Below are positions 17,695 to 26,582 of a DNA stretch of 64,000 nucleotides, piece after piece. Numbering within the stretch: position 1 is the first letter of the stretch; the number at the start of each line of letters is the position of its first letter. The position numbers and the translations under genes were made by a program. Origin of the DNA: GCA-2746235 sp049609225 (GTDB lineage: Bacteria; Planctomycetota; UBA1135); contig JBMYYH010000001.1 of the NCBI GenBank assembly GCA_049609225.1, positions 85,139 through 149,138 of the forward strand, in the 5' to 3' direction. The notes below the pieces were generated by a model. The model saw nothing but the letters and a program-made list of their open reading frames with translations. It had not been told where the DNA came from and ran no database searches.

Positions 17695-18594
17695 ATGAGC
17701 CTCGATCGCCGGACCTTCCTGCAACGTTCCACTACCGCGCTTGCCGCAAGTGCCTTGGGTACTTCCGGAGTGGCGCATGCTGCCAGCGTAAGCCAAGAGC
17801 TACAGGATCCCGCGCCGCGCAAGCTCAAGACCGACCTCGCGCTGAACCTGGAAATGTGGCTCGGCGACCTGCCCTTCCATGAGCGCATCCACAAGGCGTC
17901 GGAGTTGGGATTCCGGCACTTCGAGTTTTGGCCGTGGCGCAACAAGGATTTGGATGCGATCGAAAAGGCGATGGCAGCCACCGGCATGCAGGCTACGCAG
18001 TTCACGGCTTGGGGATTCGTTCCGGGCATGAACGATCCGGCCAATCATGAGAAGGTGGTCGCGGAGATCGAGGCTTCTTGCCTCACGGCCAAGCGTCTCA
18101 ACATCCCGATGATGACGGTCGTCGGCGGCAATGATCAACCCGGCATGAGCCAGGCGGAAATGCATGCCAACATCATCGCCGCGTTGAAGTTGGCCGCTCC
18201 GATCGCGGAGAAACACGAAGTCATGTTGATCCTCGAACCGATGAACATCCGGCGCGACCACAAGGGGCACTGCCTTTATGGATCTCCGGATGCGGTGCGG
18301 ATTTGCCGCGAGGTGGATAGCCCCTTCGTCAAGATCAACTGGGACCTCTACCACATGCAGATTTCCGAAGGCGACCTCTGCGGACGCCTACGCGAAGGCT
18401 TCGATCAAGTCGGCTATCTGCAGCTCGCCGATCATCCCGGACGTCGGGAGCCTGGCACGGGAGAGATCGCGTATTGGCGCGTCTTGAAGGAAGCCTGGGA
18501 TCTGGGTTACCGCAAGCCGGTGGGCGTCGAGTGTTATCCCTCGGAAAGTGCGGACATCAGCGCCAAGCGAATGCGCGAGAGCTGCGTCTGGTAG
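17695..18594 (+). CDS. Tat-exported sugar phosphate isomerase/epimerase-like TIM-barrel protein
   Basis: A 299-residue protein of the xylose isomerase-like TIM-barrel family, closest in pattern to hydroxypyruvate isomerase. Metal-binding and catalytic segments include LEPMN, KINWDLYHMQ, LQLADHPGRREPGTGEIAY and VGVECYP. An N-terminal twin-arginine signal (DRRTFLQRS plus a hydrophobic stretch to AHAA) predicts export. The true substrate is unknown. A DUF1080 protein follows, a frequent neighbour of such enzymes in planctomycetes. Confidence 0.85.
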   Translation: MSLDRRTFLQRSTTALAASALGTSGVAHAASVSQELQDPAPRKLKTDLALNLEMWLGDLPFHERIHKASELGFRHFEFWPWRNKDLDAIEKAMAATGMQATQFTAWGFVPGMNDPANHEKVVAEIEASCLTAKRLNIPMMTVVGGNDQPGMSQAEMHANIIAALKLAAPIAEKHEVMLILEPMNIRRDHKGHCLYGSPDAVRICREVDSPFVKINWDLYHMQISEGDLCGRLREGFDQVGYLQLADHPGRREPGTGEIAYWRVLKEAWDLGYRKPVGVECYPSESADISAKRMRESCVW

Positions 18595-18627
18595 CGAGAG
18601 ATCGGTAGGTGCTAGGCTTTGCCTGCG

Positions 18628-19944
18628 ATGAAGACCCTGCCGCGCCTCATTCTTGCCCTGCCCCTCACCATCGGAGCCTGCAGCCTTCCCGGCGCCGGCC
18701 AAGGAGATGCTGTTTCCGTGGACCTGTTCAATGGCACGGACCTGAGCGGCTGGGTCAACATCAATGGTTCGGAAGACACCTGGACCGTGCGTGACGGCAT
18801 GATCATCTGCAGCGGCAAGCCGATTGCGGTGATGCGGTCGGAGCGGATGTACCGTAACTTCATCGCCGAGTTCGAGTACCGGCATATGGAGACCGGCGGT
18901 AATGCTGGGTTCTTTGTTTGGTCGGATCCCTTGCCGGCCAAAGGTGTCCCCTTCACGCGCTCGATCGAGGTCCAAGTCATCGATGGCTGGGAAACCGAGA
19001 ACTACACCAGCCATGGAGATGTCTTCGCGATCCATGGCGCCAGCATGACGCCGGATCGCCCCCACCCCGCCGGGTGGATGCGTTGCCTGCCGAGCGAGCG
19101 TCGCGCAAATGGAACTGGAGAGTGGAATCATTTCCGCATTACCGCCATCGATGGCCGCATCAAGCTCGCCGTCAACGGTAAGGAAGTCTCGGGCGGTTAC
19201 GACATCCGCCCGCGCATGGGTTATCTATGCCTGGAATCCGAAGGCACCGAAGTCCACTTCAAGAACCTGAAGATTCAAGAACTGCCGGCAGAGATGCGCC
19301 TTGAGGAGGAACTCATCGCACCGGAAGCGCGTGGTTTCACTTCGCTCTACAACGGCCGTGATTTCCAAGGCTGGGATTTCAATGCCGAGCATGAGGGCCA
19401 TTGGGTCGCCAATGATTGGCGCCTGTCCTACGACGGCAAGGCCACCGACCTCTGGAGCACCGAGGAATACGGTGACTTCGAGATGATGGTCGATTGGCGT
19501 TGGACCGGCGAGGCTGTGCCGACGGAACGACCCGTCATCCAGCTGGATGGCAACATCGCCAAGAACGCCGATGGAAGTGACCGCATGATCACGGTACAGG
19601 ATGCCGGCGACAGTGGCATCTATCTTCGCGGCAGTTCCAAGAGCCAAGTCAACATCTGGTGTTGGCCGATCGGTTCCGGCGAAGTCTATGGTTATCGCAC
19701 CGATGGTTCGATGTCTGCCGAGGTGCGCGCTGGCGTGACGCCGCGTGAAGTGGCCGATGCGCCTCTAGGCGAATGGAACCGCTTCCACATCACCATGATC
19801 GGCGATCGTTTGACCGTGGTCCTGAACGGCAAGACGGTCCTTCAGGGGGCACAGCTCCCTGGTGTGGCGGCACGCGGCAAGATTGCGCTGCAGCACCACG
19901 GCAATCCCCTAGAGTTCGCGAACCTGTTCATCCGCGAACTCTAG
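18628..19944 (+). CDS. Two-domain DUF1080 (3-keto-disaccharide hydrolase-like) lipoprotein
   Basis: About 438 residues with a lipobox near the N-terminus (TIGAC). Two copies of the DUF1080 concanavalin-like fold are present, about 25-215 and 235-438. Each starts with the typical LFNGTDLSGW / LYNGRDFQGW and ends with a FKNLKIQEL / FANLFIREL strand. Members have been shown to act on 3-keto-glycosides, but the exact substrate here is unknown. ATG 18628 gives the lipoprotein signal; a TTG three codons upstream is less likely. Confidence 0.87.
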   Translation: MKTLPRLILALPLTIGACSLPGAGQGDAVSVDLFNGTDLSGWVNINGSEDTWTVRDGMIICSGKPIAVMRSERMYRNFIAEFEYRHMETGGNAGFFVWSDPLPAKGVPFTRSIEVQVIDGWETENYTSHGDVFAIHGASMTPDRPHPAGWMRCLPSERRANGTGEWNHFRITAIDGRIKLAVNGKEVSGGYDIRPRMGYLCLESEGTEVHFKNLKIQELPAEMRLEEELIAPEARGFTSLYNGRDFQGWDFNAEHEGHWVANDWRLSYDGKATDLWSTEEYGDFEMMVDWRWTGEAVPTERPVIQLDGNIAKNADGSDRMITVQDAGDSGIYLRGSSKSQVNIWCWPIGSGEVYGYRTDGSMSAEVRAGVTPREVADAPLGEWNRFHITMIGDRLTVVLNGKTVLQGAQLPGVAARGKIALQHHGNPLEFANLFIREL

Positions 19945-19956
19945 AGAGTTGATGGC

Positions 19957-20880
19957 CTAGTCGAGGCCGAGGCGCTCGCGCAGTTCCGCGTTCTCGGGGA
20001 AACGCTCGACGCCCGCCTGCCATGCGGCATTGGCCTTTTCGGTATCGCCAGCCTGCATGTACATGTTGCCGAGCATCAGGTGGGTCTGCTCGAAACCATC
20101 CTGCGGCGCTTGATTGGCTTGTTGCCCAACCAGGACCTCGAAATGATGGATGGCTTCCGGACCCTTACCCATGATGGGCGGGTAGAAGCTGTAGGAGATG
20201 GCCTTACTGAAACGAGCTTCCCAGTTGTGGTCATCGGATTCCAGGATCTGATCCCAAACACCATCGGCCTTCATCGACCAACGGCCGGCTTCCATGCTGC
20301 TGGCACCACCGCGAATGATGGGCTGCAGATAGGCGTAGGCGAGTTGGTTCATGAGATCGTTGTTGCCGGGATCGCCTTCGACCTCCGCTTCGAGTTGCGC
20401 GATGGCTTCCTCGATGAGACCGAGCTCGTTGAGTTCATCCCATAGGGCTTCGCGATCCTCATCGCTGAGGGAAGGATCCAGGAGGCGCCCGATGCTGCGG
20501 TCCAAGGTCTGCGCCTTGGACGTTTCGGCATCGACGACAGCTTCAAGATCTCCATCGGGGCTGTTGACGGCTGCAACCAACTTTGAGGTTTCGCGGGCAA
20601 TGGCTTCGGCGACCAGGCGATCGATCTCGGAGGAATCGATGCCGCGCGAAACGGCATTGGCCGGACCAGGTGCTGGCATCGTGTCGAAACGCTCTTCCAT
20701 CGACTCCATCTGACGCCCAAGGCGCTCGAGGGATTCCGACATGGTGGCGACTTGGGTGGCGAGCTCGGCTTGGCCTTGCGCACCTTCCTGGCTGTCGGAC
20801 ATGGTCTGCATCAGCACGAAACCGAGGAGACCGCCACAGAGCAGCACAGCGCCCAGGAGTAGGGTGGGGTTGTTATTCAT
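19957..20880 (-). CDS. Membrane-anchored coiled-coil / TPR protein
   Basis: A 307-residue protein with one N-terminal membrane segment (about 6-26), a coiled coil (about 35-65) and a C-terminal half with TPR-like helical pairs (NDLMNQLAYAYLQP, THLMLGNMYMQAGDTEKANAAWQAGVERFPENAELRERLG). TPR repeats mediate protein contacts. No catalytic residues are recognised. It is transcribed in the same direction as the upstream recQ gene, 50 bp away. A specific function cannot be assigned. Confidence 0.75.
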   Translation of the reverse strand: MNNNPTLLLGAVLLCGGLLGFVLMQTMSDSQEGAQGQAELATQVATMSESLERLGRQMESMEERFDTMPAPGPANAVSRGIDSSEIDRLVAEAIARETSKLVAAVNSPDGDLEAVVDAETSKAQTLDRSIGRLLDPSLSDEDREALWDELNELGLIEEAIAQLEAEVEGDPGNNDLMNQLAYAYLQPIIRGGASSMEAGRWSMKADGVWDQILESDDHNWEARFSKAISYSFYPPIMGKGPEAIHHFEVLVGQQANQAPQDGFEQTHLMLGNMYMQAGDTEKANAAWQAGVERFPENAELRERLGLD

Positions 20881-20930
20881 GGGATCAAGCCGGAGAGGCT
20901 AGAGGGTATTGTAAGGGACGACGCGTACCC

Positions 20931-22790
20931 TTATTCCGACCCAACCATCGCGAGCAATTCGGCACCGAATTCCTCGTGTTTGCTGGGCCCTATCCCATGT
21001 ACGGACAGGAGTTCCCCTTCGTTGGCAGGACGTACACGCGCGACCCCTTCCAGCGACTTGTTCGACAGGATGCAGTAGGCCGGAACCCCCTTCTCCGAGG
21101 CCCTGCGTTGCCTCCAGGCCTTCAAGGCCTCGAGTAGTTCCAACGCCTCTGGCTCCAGGTTCAGCTCCTCCTCCGACGCCGCTTTACTCCGCGCCTTGCT
21201 CCTCTTCGGCGCCGGCAGATCCGACCCCAGGGCCAGCTCCAGATCGAACTCTTCATCCAGGACCTGACGCGCTTTCGGCCCCAAACCCAGCATGGGGTAT
21301 TCGCTACCCACTGTGCTCAAGTACCCCCCATCCAGCATCGCCTGCACCATCGCTTCGAGCGACGCCATCGGTACCGGCCCCAACATGCCATAAGCCGCCG
21401 GCCAAGTGGGAATGCCCTTGGCTCCACTGCCCTTCAGGATCTTCAGCATCTTGGTGCGGCCATAGCGCCCATCCAATTGGCGCACACATCCCAGCACCGC
21501 CAATCCGACATCACGCTCATCCCCTTCCAAGACCCGCATGACCTGGCCACCGCCGGCGCAACGCTCGCAGGCGCCACAATCTTCCGCCAAGGCCGCGACC
21601 TCTGGATCACCGAAGTACTCCAGGATCTGCACCCACAGGCATCGACCCCCGCGCAAACAATCGTAAAGCCGGTTCAAGCGACGCTTGGCTGCTTCGCGAT
21701 AGCCCTGATCCGGTTGCTGCTCGATGAGGAAATCCTGGGTGCGGTAATCCTTACCGCGCCACAACACGCAAGCTTCGGAAGGCAAGCCATCGCGCCCGGC
21801 ACGCCCGACCTCTTGGTAATAATCCTCAAAGGAGCGCGGCAAACTCAAGTGCACCAGCAATCTGATATCCGGCTTATCGATCCCCATGCCGAATGCATTG
21901 GTGGCGACTAAGCAATCGAGCTCATCGGCCAAGAATGCATCTTGCACCTGACTGCGATGCTCGGGCTCGCATCCCCCGTGATAGAAGGCCGCGCGCAGGC
22001 CAGCGTGCCGCAGCACATCGACCGCATCTTCGGTGGCTTGGCGCGTTGCCGCATAAGCCAAGGCCGGCGCTTTGCCTTCCCGCTCCCGCACCGCTTCCAT
22101 CAACTTCGCCAGACGATCCGATTCGGACACGGCCTTCTCCGCTGACAAGTTGAGGTTCTGGCGGAAGAATCCTCGGACGTAGATGTTGGGATCCTCCAGG
22201 CCAAGGGCTTCTGCCAGCTCCGTACGCAATTGCGGGGTAGCGGTGGCCGTGAAGCCCCCCACTCGTGCCGGTTGGAGCTCCTCCAGAAAACCTTTGATGC
22301 CGAGGTAAGCCTCGCGGAACTCGTGGCCCCAACGCAACACACAATGCGCTTCATCCACCGCCACAAAAGGCACTTCCACCTGCTGCAGCAACTCCAAAAA
22401 GCGCGGCGAGGCCAAACGCTCCGGCGAAACATACAGCAGTTTCAAACGACCCTCCGCGAAGTCTTGCTCCACTTGCTGCCGCTCCCAAGAATCCTGGTTG
22501 CTATCGAGGCTGGCGGCCGGAATCCCCTTTTGGCGCAAGGCCATGACCTGATCGCGCATCAACGCGATCAGCGGCGAGATCACCAGGCTGGTTCCCGGCA
22601 GCAACAAGGCCGGCAACTGGTAGCAGAGTGATTTACCGCCGCCCGTGGGCAGGACCGCCACCGTTTCTTCTTCGCCCAACAACGACCGGATCACATCCGC
22701 CTGCCCGGGACGAAACTCTTCATGCCCGAAGTACTTCTCCAGGTAACCATAGACCACACGCCGGCTGAAATTAGGCGGCGGTTCAGGCAT
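20931..22790 (-). CDS. RecQ-family ATP-dependent DNA helicase
   Basis: A superfamily 2 3'-5' DNA helicase of about 619 residues. Motif I is PTGGGKS, motif II DEAH, motif III GFTATATPQ, motif VI QEVGRAGRDG. A RecQ zinc-binding region follows, with CLRGGRCLW and EDCGACERC supplying the four cysteines, then a winged-helix (RQC) region and a C-terminal HRDC-like domain (LSNKSLEGVARVRPANEGELLSVHGIG). The aromatic-rich loop differs from the E. coli form (RWGHEFREAY for QWGHDFRPEY). The ATG at 22790 (MPEPPPNF) is preferred; two further in-frame starts lie upstream. Confidence 0.93.
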   Translation of the reverse strand: MPEPPPNFSRRVVYGYLEKYFGHEEFRPGQADVIRSLLGEEETVAVLPTGGGKSLCYQLPALLLPGTSLVISPLIALMRDQVMALRQKGIPAASLDSNQDSWERQQVEQDFAEGRLKLLYVSPERLASPRFLELLQQVEVPFVAVDEAHCVLRWGHEFREAYLGIKGFLEELQPARVGGFTATATPQLRTELAEALGLEDPNIYVRGFFRQNLNLSAEKAVSESDRLAKLMEAVREREGKAPALAYAATRQATEDAVDVLRHAGLRAAFYHGGCEPEHRSQVQDAFLADELDCLVATNAFGMGIDKPDIRLLVHLSLPRSFEDYYQEVGRAGRDGLPSEACVLWRGKDYRTQDFLIEQQPDQGYREAAKRRLNRLYDCLRGGRCLWVQILEYFGDPEVAALAEDCGACERCAGGGQVMRVLEGDERDVGLAVLGCVRQLDGRYGRTKMLKILKGSGAKGIPTWPAAYGMLGPVPMASLEAMVQAMLDGGYLSTVGSEYPMLGLGPKARQVLDEEFDLELALGSDLPAPKRSKARSKAASEEELNLEPEALELLEALKAWRQRRASEKGVPAYCILSNKSLEGVARVRPANEGELLSVHGIGPSKHEEFGAELLAMVGSE

Positions 22791-22887
22791 GGCGAGAGCA
22801 GGAAACATGGTGCATGGACGGCAGGATACCAATCCGTAAAGGACGACGCGCGGGGGTGGCCATCGACACGTGATAAACTCGCGTCAA

Positions 22888-23580
22888 ATGGAACGAGTAC
22901 TTGTCATTGGAGGCAGCCGCGGACTTGGACTCGGCTTCGTGCAGTCCCTGCTCGACCGCGAGGTCTACGAGGTGCATCTCACCGCCCGCGACCTCCAGCA
23001 CAACGACGATCTCGCCGCCCTCGCCGACCACCCCCGGCTGCACCAGCACACTCTGGATGTCGCATGCGCGGATTCTCGCGCGGCCCTGATCGAGGAGTTG
23101 GATGGACTGCCCTTCGATCTCGTCATCCATAACGCGGGGATCTATGGGCCGCACGGCTTGCAGATGGGTGAGCTCCCGGAGCAGGAATGGCAGAAGGTAC
23201 TGAATGTCGACACCGTCGCCCCTTTGATGATGGCGCAGGCCTTGCACAAGAATCTGAAGCGGGGCACCAACCCGCGCATAGCCTTCCTCACCAGTCGGAT
23301 GGGCAGCATTGCCGACAATGGCTCCGGCGGCAGTTACCTCTATCGCTCGGCCAAAGCGGGGCTCAACGCGGCCGTCCGCAGCCTGGCCTTGGATTGGCAG
23401 GCCGACGGCATCGCCACCGTACTCCTCCATCCCGGCTGGGTGCGCACGCGGATGGGTGGCAGCACCGCACCGTTGGAGGTGGAGGAATCCGTCCGCGGCA
23501 TGCTCGAACGGATTCGTGAGACCAACCTCTCCAACAGTGGGCGTTTCGTCGATTGGAGTGGAGAAGCGATTCCCTGGTAG
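22888..23580 (+). CDS. Short-chain dehydrogenase/reductase (SDR) family protein
   Basis: A 230-residue Rossmann-fold oxidoreductase. The cofactor motif is GGSRGLGLG at residues 7-15, followed by the NAG motif (HNAGIYG), a catalytic Ser (LTSRMGS) and YRSAK for Tyr-X3-Lys. It resembles the C-factor/sniffer-like group of SDR proteins. Substrate unknown. ATG 22888 was chosen over an in-frame GTG 18 bp upstream because the nucleotide-binding strand begins directly after it. Confidence 0.88.
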   Translation: MERVLVIGGSRGLGLGFVQSLLDREVYEVHLTARDLQHNDDLAALADHPRLHQHTLDVACADSRAALIEELDGLPFDLVIHNAGIYGPHGLQMGELPEQEWQKVLNVDTVAPLMMAQALHKNLKRGTNPRIAFLTSRMGSIADNGSGGSYLYRSAKAGLNAAVRSLALDWQADGIATVLLHPGWVRTRMGGSTAPLEVEESVRGMLERIRETNLSNSGRFVDWSGEAIPW

Positions 23581-23607
23581 AGGGAACCGCGAAAGCTTCT
23601 CGCCGGA

Positions 23608-25248
23608 TTACTCGTCGCCGAAGTCGCCGCGCATGGCCCGTGCCTTCCGTGCATGGGCTTCTTCGAGGATCTCGCGGACGGCCGGATAATCGACCACCTT
23701 CAACGCAGCTTCGAAGTCGGCGATCGCATCGTCGAAGTTCTTCTGCTCGAGCAGCAAGGCGCCGCGTTCGTAGTAGAAGATCACCGTGTTCATGCGGTTC
23801 GGGCCCATCTCCAACAACTTGCCGTAAGCCGCGATGGCGCGATCGAAGTTGCCGGTTTCCGCAGCTTGCATCGCCGCTTCCTGCAGGCCTTCGACATCCT
23901 CAGGAAGAGGCGCTTCTTCGACGCCGGTGCCGAGGAAGACCACCGTGGTGCAGGTCTCTGGATCCATCCATTGACGCGCTGCCGCGACCAGGTCGTGGGC
24001 GCTCAGGTCTTGAAGATCCCGTCCGTAGGTGGCGTAGGCTTCGGCGAAACCGAGAGACTCAAAGGCCGCGAAGGTGGCTGCCTTGGCGAAGTAAGGGCGC
24101 GCGCGCAGAGGCTGCTCGGCATGGGCGTCGGCCAGGAGGCCCTGGATTTCTTCGAGGGCTTCCACATGGGCTTCGTCGTCGAAGTAACTGCCATCACGCA
24201 GACTGGCGAGCAGAACATCCACTTCGGCTTCGACTTCTGGACCGCCGGACCAGCCGACTTGGAGAAGATCGCGGTCGATGCGCCCGCCGATTGAAATAGT
24301 CAGGGGTGTGCCGGAAGGCAACTCAGCGCGCGACAGCAGGGATGCGACCAGGTCGAGTTCGGCGCGCGGTGCTTGGCCATATGCGGGCGTCAGCCAAACG
24401 CGCACATGACGGTCGGTGGAAAGGCCGGAGCGCAGGCTGACCGTGCGTGGATGAGTCGGCACTGGTTCCATCGAGATGATGGGCGCGGCCGGTCCGGTCG
24501 GTAGCAGGCGGAAGGCCTCCTCCACCGCATCCAAAGCGACTTGCGGATCCACCGGGCCGACGACCACGATGGCTACGCGGTTCGGATGGTAATGGCGGTC
24601 GTAGAACTCCCGCACTTGGTCCACGCTGAGGCCTGGTCCGCGCGTATGCCCAGCTTCGGTGCGCAAGCCATAACGGTAAGGGTGCAATCCATAGACCGCA
24701 GCCTCCAGTTGTTCGGCGCGCCCTTCGGAAGTGCGGTAACTATGCGCCTCTTCCAACTCCAGGCGATGACGCTCATGCAACACCGGCGCCGACTTCATGT
24801 GCAGGTTGCGCAGCCGATCCGCTTCCATCGCCAGCACCGTTTCCAACTCGGAAGGTGGGAAGGAGTGGTCGTAATACATGGTGTAGTCGTCGCGGGTATA
24901 TGCATTCGACTCTCCACCCCAAGCGACCACCGTCTTCTCATGCATGTCGGTATCGGTGTGATCGGTACCGGCGAACATGGCGTGTTCGGTGAGGTGCGCA
25001 AGACCCGTGGTGGTGGCGGTCTCGTTGCGGTTCCCTGCAGCGACCGACAAGAACACCGTCATGCTCTCGCCTGCATCCTGGATTGCAGCCACCCGCAAAC
25101 CGTTCTCGAGCTGACGTCGCTCGAAAGTGTGCTCTCCAATCGTGAGCGGGGCGAGGGCGCGGGATTCCTTGGTGGAATCGACCGACACAGGACCAGGGCT
25201 CGTGCAGCCGATCAGGCCGACGAGCATTAATGGGGCGATACGCTGCAT
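23608..25248 (-). CDS. M16 (insulinase/pitrilysin) peptidase-like lipoprotein with C-terminal TPR
   Basis: A 546-residue exported protein with lipobox Cys15 (LIGC). Domain one has the inverted zinc motif HLTEH at 85-89 and a downstream glutamate region (ELEEAHSYRTSEGR), so the catalytic half is intact. A second M16 fold follows (about 240-430). The last 100 residues form TPR-like repeats (AMQAAETGNFDRAIAAYGKLLEMGP and FDDAIADFEAALKV). It starts at the very end of the Wzz-like gene, with a single-base overlap, so it is co-transcribed with polysaccharide genes; a role there is only inferred. Confidence 0.87.
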   Translation of the reverse strand: MQRIAPLMLVGLIGCTSPGPVSVDSTKESRALAPLTIGEHTFERRQLENGLRVAAIQDAGESMTVFLSVAAGNRNETATTTGLAHLTEHAMFAGTDHTDTDMHEKTVVAWGGESNAYTRDDYTMYYDHSFPPSELETVLAMEADRLRNLHMKSAPVLHERHRLELEEAHSYRTSEGRAEQLEAAVYGLHPYRYGLRTEAGHTRGPGLSVDQVREFYDRHYHPNRVAIVVVGPVDPQVALDAVEEAFRLLPTGPAAPIISMEPVPTHPRTVSLRSGLSTDRHVRVWLTPAYGQAPRAELDLVASLLSRAELPSGTPLTISIGGRIDRDLLQVGWSGGPEVEAEVDVLLASLRDGSYFDDEAHVEALEEIQGLLADAHAEQPLRARPYFAKAATFAAFESLGFAEAYATYGRDLQDLSAHDLVAAARQWMDPETCTTVVFLGTGVEEAPLPEDVEGLQEAAMQAAETGNFDRAIAAYGKLLEMGPNRMNTVIFYYERGALLLEQKNFDDAIADFEAALKVVDYPAVREILEEAHARKARAMRGDFGDE

Positions 25249-26582
25249 TAGTAAGGTCGAGTCGCGCGCATGCGGCCGAAGGTGGCCGTCAGCAGTGCGA
25301 CGAAAATGCCCAGCAGCAATCCGGAGAAGCTGGTGAACATCAGGATGCCCGTTTGGGTAGGCACCTGTTTGGCGCGATCGACATGGGCCGCCGCATATTC
25401 ATCGATAACCGAGAATTTCAGACCATGCGCGAGGTGAAACTCGAGTTCTTCACGACGCGAGGTGATGCGATCCGCCATGCTGCGTGCCTGATTGAAATCG
25501 GCCTGCAGACGCCCCAACTCTTGGCGATATCCAGGAACACCTTCCAACAAGCCATCCAGCTCGGTGCGACGGTTCTCGTAGATGTCTTTCTGCGCGGTGT
25601 AGCCCGCATCGAAGATATCGATGTCGACCAGCTTCTCGGCGAGCGCAGCGACCTGACGATCTTGGCTCATGGTCGATGCCGAAAGCACCAGATCCGCATT
25701 GCCGGTGGCTTGGGTACGCGCCATATCCAGCTCGGTCTGCAGACGCACGATCTCAGGGTGCGCATCGCGGTACTGCAAACGCGCCACCGCCAATTGCGAC
25801 GACAGGTTCGAGATCCGCTCCAAGGAACTGCTGTAACTTCCTGGAAGCTGCAACTCCTGACGGGTGAGCACGAACTCTGGGCGCTCGGCCAAGGTGCTCT
25901 CGATGATCGGACGCTGCGCTTCGTACTGCAGCTTCTGCCCTTCGAGATCGAACAGGTTACGCTCCAGGCTGTTGCGCTCCTCCAACCAGCGATCGATGTC
26001 GGCGCTGAGATCAGGAGTCTGTAGCGAAACCAGATACGCCGTGATGGCATCCGATGCAGCGACGACCTTCTCGCGAGCCCCCTCTTCATTGTCCTTGAAG
26101 GTCTTGAGGTTCGCCTCCATGCCGGTCATCGACATCTTTTCGAGCACTTCCGAGAAAGCCAAGACCGCAGCATTCGCGACGGCTACCGACTCCTCTGCAG
26201 TGCGCCCATAACCGGTGTACTCGACCACACCATCCTTCGAGACATCGCCACGTACATTCGACTTGAGTCGTTGCGGATCGGTGTCGGGCAACAACTCCGA
26301 CACGCGGTAGACCACGGCACGGCTGCGCAACAAGGAAGTCACGCCGATCAAGCGGCCCTCATCCTGCAGTGGCAGCAAAGGAGATTCAGGAACGTTGCCG
26401 CCTTCGGTGCTGATCGACAGCCCCAAAGCATGCTCCGGAATCATGATCTCGGCCGTCGCCATGAAGTCTGGCGGCTGGGTGGCGTTGAGATACAGGCCAA
26501 CACCGATACTTCCACCCATCACGAGGAGGACGATGTGCGTGCGGCGGTAAATGGCGCCGAGGATGGAGGAGGCCTGGTTCAT
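25248..26582 (-). CDS. Wzz/GumC-type polysaccharide chain-length regulator (copy 1)
   Basis: A 444-residue protein with the two terminal membrane helices (about 12-30 and 415-438) and a long periplasmic coiled-coil region typical of polysaccharide co-polymerases. There is no cytoplasmic kinase domain. It shares the unusual stretch GNVPESPLLP with copy 2 (GNIPNSPLLP), so the two are paralogs. Start and stop overlap the flanking genes. Confidence 0.87.
   Translation of the reverse strand: MNQASSILGAIYRRTHIVLLVMGGSIGVGLYLNATQPPDFMATAEIMIPEHALGLSISTEGGNVPESPLLPLQDEGRLIGVTSLLRSRAVVYRVSELLPDTDPQRLKSNVRGDVSKDGVVEYTGYGRTAEESVAVANAAVLAFSEVLEKMSMTGMEANLKTFKDNEEGAREKVVAASDAITAYLVSLQTPDLSADIDRWLEERNSLERNLFDLEGQKLQYEAQRPIIESTLAERPEFVLTRQELQLPGSYSSSLERISNLSSQLAVARLQYRDAHPEIVRLQTELDMARTQATGNADLVLSASTMSQDRQVAALAEKLVDIDIFDAGYTAQKDIYENRRTELDGLLEGVPGYRQELGRLQADFNQARSMADRITSRREELEFHLAHGLKFSVIDEYAAAHVDRAKQVPTQTGILMFTSFSGLLLGIFVALLTATFGRMRATRPY

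Noticed and set aside
19937..19950. AACTCTAGAGAGTT palindrome after the DUF1080 gene
   Set aside because: Only six bases per arm with a two-base centre and no T-run; too weak to call a terminator.
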